In this document: positions 62,402-64,000 of the stretch, piece after piece
Position numbering within the stretch: position 1 is the stretch's first letter
Layout of the letters: each line of letters begins with the position of its first letter
Origin: an uncultured Opitutaceae bacterium
GTDB lineage: Bacteria > Verrucomicrobiota > Verrucomicrobiia > Opitutales > Opitutaceae
DNA length: 64,000 bases
Direction: 5' to 3'
Assembly: GCA_937889545.1 (NCBI GenBank)
Contig: CALAOT010000105.1
Location: 53,221 to 117,220 of the forward strand
Translations under genes and position numbers: made by a program
The notes under the pieces: generated by a model
What the model was told of the DNA's origin: nothing
The model's input: the letters and a program-made list of their open reading frames with translations, nothing else
Database searches by the model: none

Positions 62402-63853
62402 ATGAACAACACACTCCACCGGTTCCTCACTCTTGGCGCCGTTTGCGGCGCAGTCCTTCAGTTGAGCGCCCAGGCGACTTCAACCGATTCTATCCAAGTC
62501 CGGCAGGAGAGCGTTCAATTCGTGACCGTGGGAGAAAATGTAAGGTTGGAGGTGGTAGATTGGGGCGGAACAGGCCGGCCGCTCATATTCCTCGCAGGCC
62601 TGGGCAACAACGCCCACAGCTATGCCGCGCTTATCGCAAAACTCGTCCCGGACTATCACGTGTTCAGTCTCACGCGGCGTGGGTTCCCTCCCTCCAGCAT
62701 TAGTGAGTCTGCGGAGGCATATTCTTCCGACCGTCTTGGCGACGATGTCGTGGCGGTCATCGATGCGCTCAAGATTTTCCACCCAGTCTTAGTCGGGCAT
62801 TCAATCGCTGGCGAGGAGTTGAGCTCTGTGGGCTCTCGGCACCCCGAAAAGATTTCTGGCCTCGTTTATCTGGATGCGGGCTACGGATACGCGCTCTACG
62901 ACCGGGTCAATGGGGATTGGCAGGTCTCCATGAACGAGGCGAACAGGGAGCTGGCCCAGCTGCCTCAGGCAAGGCTGTCGGGAGACCCTACCCTGGTGAT
63001 CAACCAACTGCTTGAGACGCTGCCGCAACTGGAGAAGGCGCTGGCAAACCAGAAGCAGATACAGGTGCTGGTTGCCGACTTGGCGCCGTATATTCCTCAG
63101 GCCCGCCAGCACCCACCTCGCCATCACAATGCCCCCGTTGACCCCACGGTGATGGTCATCCCCGCAATCATTGCCGGCGAGCAGGCCTACACCGACATTC
63201 GGGTCCCTATACTGGCCCTCTTCGCCTTTCCTCATGCTCTTGGCGATACGTTCAAGGACGACCCAAAGCGTAGAGCCGAATTGCAGGAAGTCGAACGATT
63301 GAACGCAGGCGGCCAAATCGAAGCGTTCAAGCGGCAGCTGCCGACGGCGCGCGTCATCTGCCTGCCCAACGCAACGCACTTAATCATGACCTCGAACGAG
63401 ACAGACGTCCTTCGGGAGATGAACGCCTTTGTCAACGGGTTGCCTGCGATAGGTGCTCAAGGACTGGGTAATGGGGCGGAAAAGCAGGATCTGGAAGCCG
63501 CCAAGAAAACGAGCCCAGGTGAAAAAGTTGCACTAACTGAACCGGCGGCAGAGCCGGAGACGATGTACCTTCGGGGATCAATGAACAGTTGGGGGAAGAC
63601 CGCTATGAGTTTGGTGGATGCTGATACCTGGAAGGTGACGGTCAGCCTGCCAGCTCACACTACCGAAAATCTCAAGTTCGACGCCTGGGGCGATTGGACG
63701 CACGGCGCGAACTGGGGAGGAGCGGGAGTCGGCGCGATAGGCACTGCAGGGCCAGATGGCGGGAACCTCACCTTCACCACGGGGGAAGGCACGAGCTATA
63801 CGATCACATTCAATGAGCACACTCTGAGATATTCTGTCGAAGCCGCCCAATAG
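62402..63853 (+). CDS. Exported alpha/beta-hydrolase with C-terminal CBM48/AMPK-type beta domain
   Basis: 483 aa. Signal peptide MNNTLHRFLTLGAVCGAVLQLSAQA. Hydrolase domain about 35-345: LIFLAGLGNNAHSY (oxyanion), VLVGHSIAGEELSSVG with the nucleophile Ser, LVYLDAGYGYAL, and the catalytic His in LPNATHLIMTSN. After a linker, residues 390-483 form a small beta domain (MYLRGSMNSWGKTAMSLVDADTW...LKFDAWGDWTHGANWGG) like the starch-binding/SusE-type modules that begin with xLRGxMNxW. A secreted esterase acting near polysaccharide is a reasonable guess. Confidence 0.78.
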   Translation: MNNTLHRFLTLGAVCGAVLQLSAQATSTDSIQVRQESVQFVTVGENVRLEVVDWGGTGRPLIFLAGLGNNAHSYAALIAKLVPDYHVFSLTRRGFPPSSISESAEAYSSDRLGDDVVAVIDALKIFHPVLVGHSIAGEELSSVGSRHPEKISGLVYLDAGYGYALYDRVNGDWQVSMNEANRELAQLPQARLSGDPTLVINQLLETLPQLEKALANQKQIQVLVADLAPYIPQARQHPPRHHNAPVDPTVMVIPAIIAGEQAYTDIRVPILALFAFPHALGDTFKDDPKRRAELQEVERLNAGGQIEAFKRQLPTARVICLPNATHLIMTSNETDVLREMNAFVNGLPAIGAQGLGNGAEKQDLEAAKKTSPGEKVALTEPAAEPETMYLRGSMNSWGKTAMSLVDADTWKVTVSLPAHTTENLKFDAWGDWTHGANWGGAGVGAIGTAGPDGGNLTFTTGEGTSYTITFNEHTLRYSVEAAQ

Positions 63854-64000
63854 CGGGATCAAGGCATTCCATGAAATTGCCCCTCGGCTAGCGCTGGGAC
63901 ATTTTTTCAAGGGAAGCATCACATCCAGACTGTCCCACTACCGATAGGGCTTGCCTCGAAAAAATGGACACCAATTCAGGCGGCTTTGATGTTGTTTAGT
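63854..64000. other. Downstream flank, possible insertion-sequence end at window edge
   Basis: No gene. On the minus strand the last 25 bases read LNNIKAA then TGA (63976-63978), followed by TTGGTGTCCATTTTTTCGAG, reminiscent of the 3' end of an IS3-type transposase with its terminal repeat. Far too short to confirm. Confidence 0.2.

Overview
The window is a high-GC bacterial chromosome segment. I infer Verrucomicrobiota, probably an Opitutaceae-like lineage. The clues are the rpmF-plsX-fabH block, zinc-free L31/L32/L36 ribosomal proteins, LptE/BamD-type outer-membrane lipoproteins (so diderm), and large secreted proteins sharing a C-terminal domain around GRLINISTRA that I associate with that group. 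No rRNA or marker phylogeny was run, so the assignment is inference.

1-26 kb is mostly ordinary housekeeping DNA in short operons: cell wall (glmM partial, uppP), trpD, fatty acid and phospholipid synthesis (plsX, fabH, pgsA-pgpA), envelope assembly (BamD-like, LptE-like), rpe, an iron-type ABC binding protein and ATPase without a permease, hpt, uvrB, glutamate dehydrogenase, serB, rpmE/rpmJ, YqgE, dCMP deaminase, NIF3, aroQ with a NusG paralogue, coaD, an HTH-metallo-beta-lactamase fusion, a hybrid-free PAS histidine kinase and an OYE-type reductase. 26-43 kb is looser: FkbM methyltransferase, a GT-C-like membrane protein, a frameshifted histidine kinase, a transketolase/aminotransferase pair, a bifunctional fucokinase/GDP-fucose pyrophosphorylase and a YVTN beta-propeller protein.

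43.2-58.7 kb is a tRNA-Cys integration hotspot. It begins with a truncated tRNA-Cys copy, then a toxin/antitoxin pair whose toxin has an in-frame TGA, then the intact tRNA-Cys (44257-44331). Two related elements follow in tandem: element 1 (about 44.33-50.54 kb) and element 2 (about 50.54-58.66 kb). They are bounded by three copies of the tRNA 3' end (core 44311-44333, 50521-50543, 58636-58658). Each encodes a tyrosine recombinase beside its left att site and, on the opposite strand, a conserved module: a diverged outer gene, an HUH rolling-circle Rep, a 98-aa partner translationally coupled to Rep, a 69-bp GC-rich foldback (candidate origin) and a roughly 100-aa putative DNA-binding protein. 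Each element also carries its own pair of 9-mers separated by AAA (12-bp period) near both ends, as expected of integrase arm sites. I see no phage structural or conjugation genes.

The cargo differs. Element 1 carries four integron-like attC sites with four small gene cassettes (45.54-47.74 kb) and no IntI. Element 2 carries a soluble/membrane gene pair and, at its right end, a TIR-domain protein fused to an RNA-polymerase-alpha-CTD-like module, followed by two small membrane-protein genes: a candidate antiphage operon. Its right end has a duplicated att-proximal repeat that isolates one further gene. After the island come a GH5 cellulase with Ig-like and repeat domains, and an alpha/beta hydrolase fused to a small beta domain.
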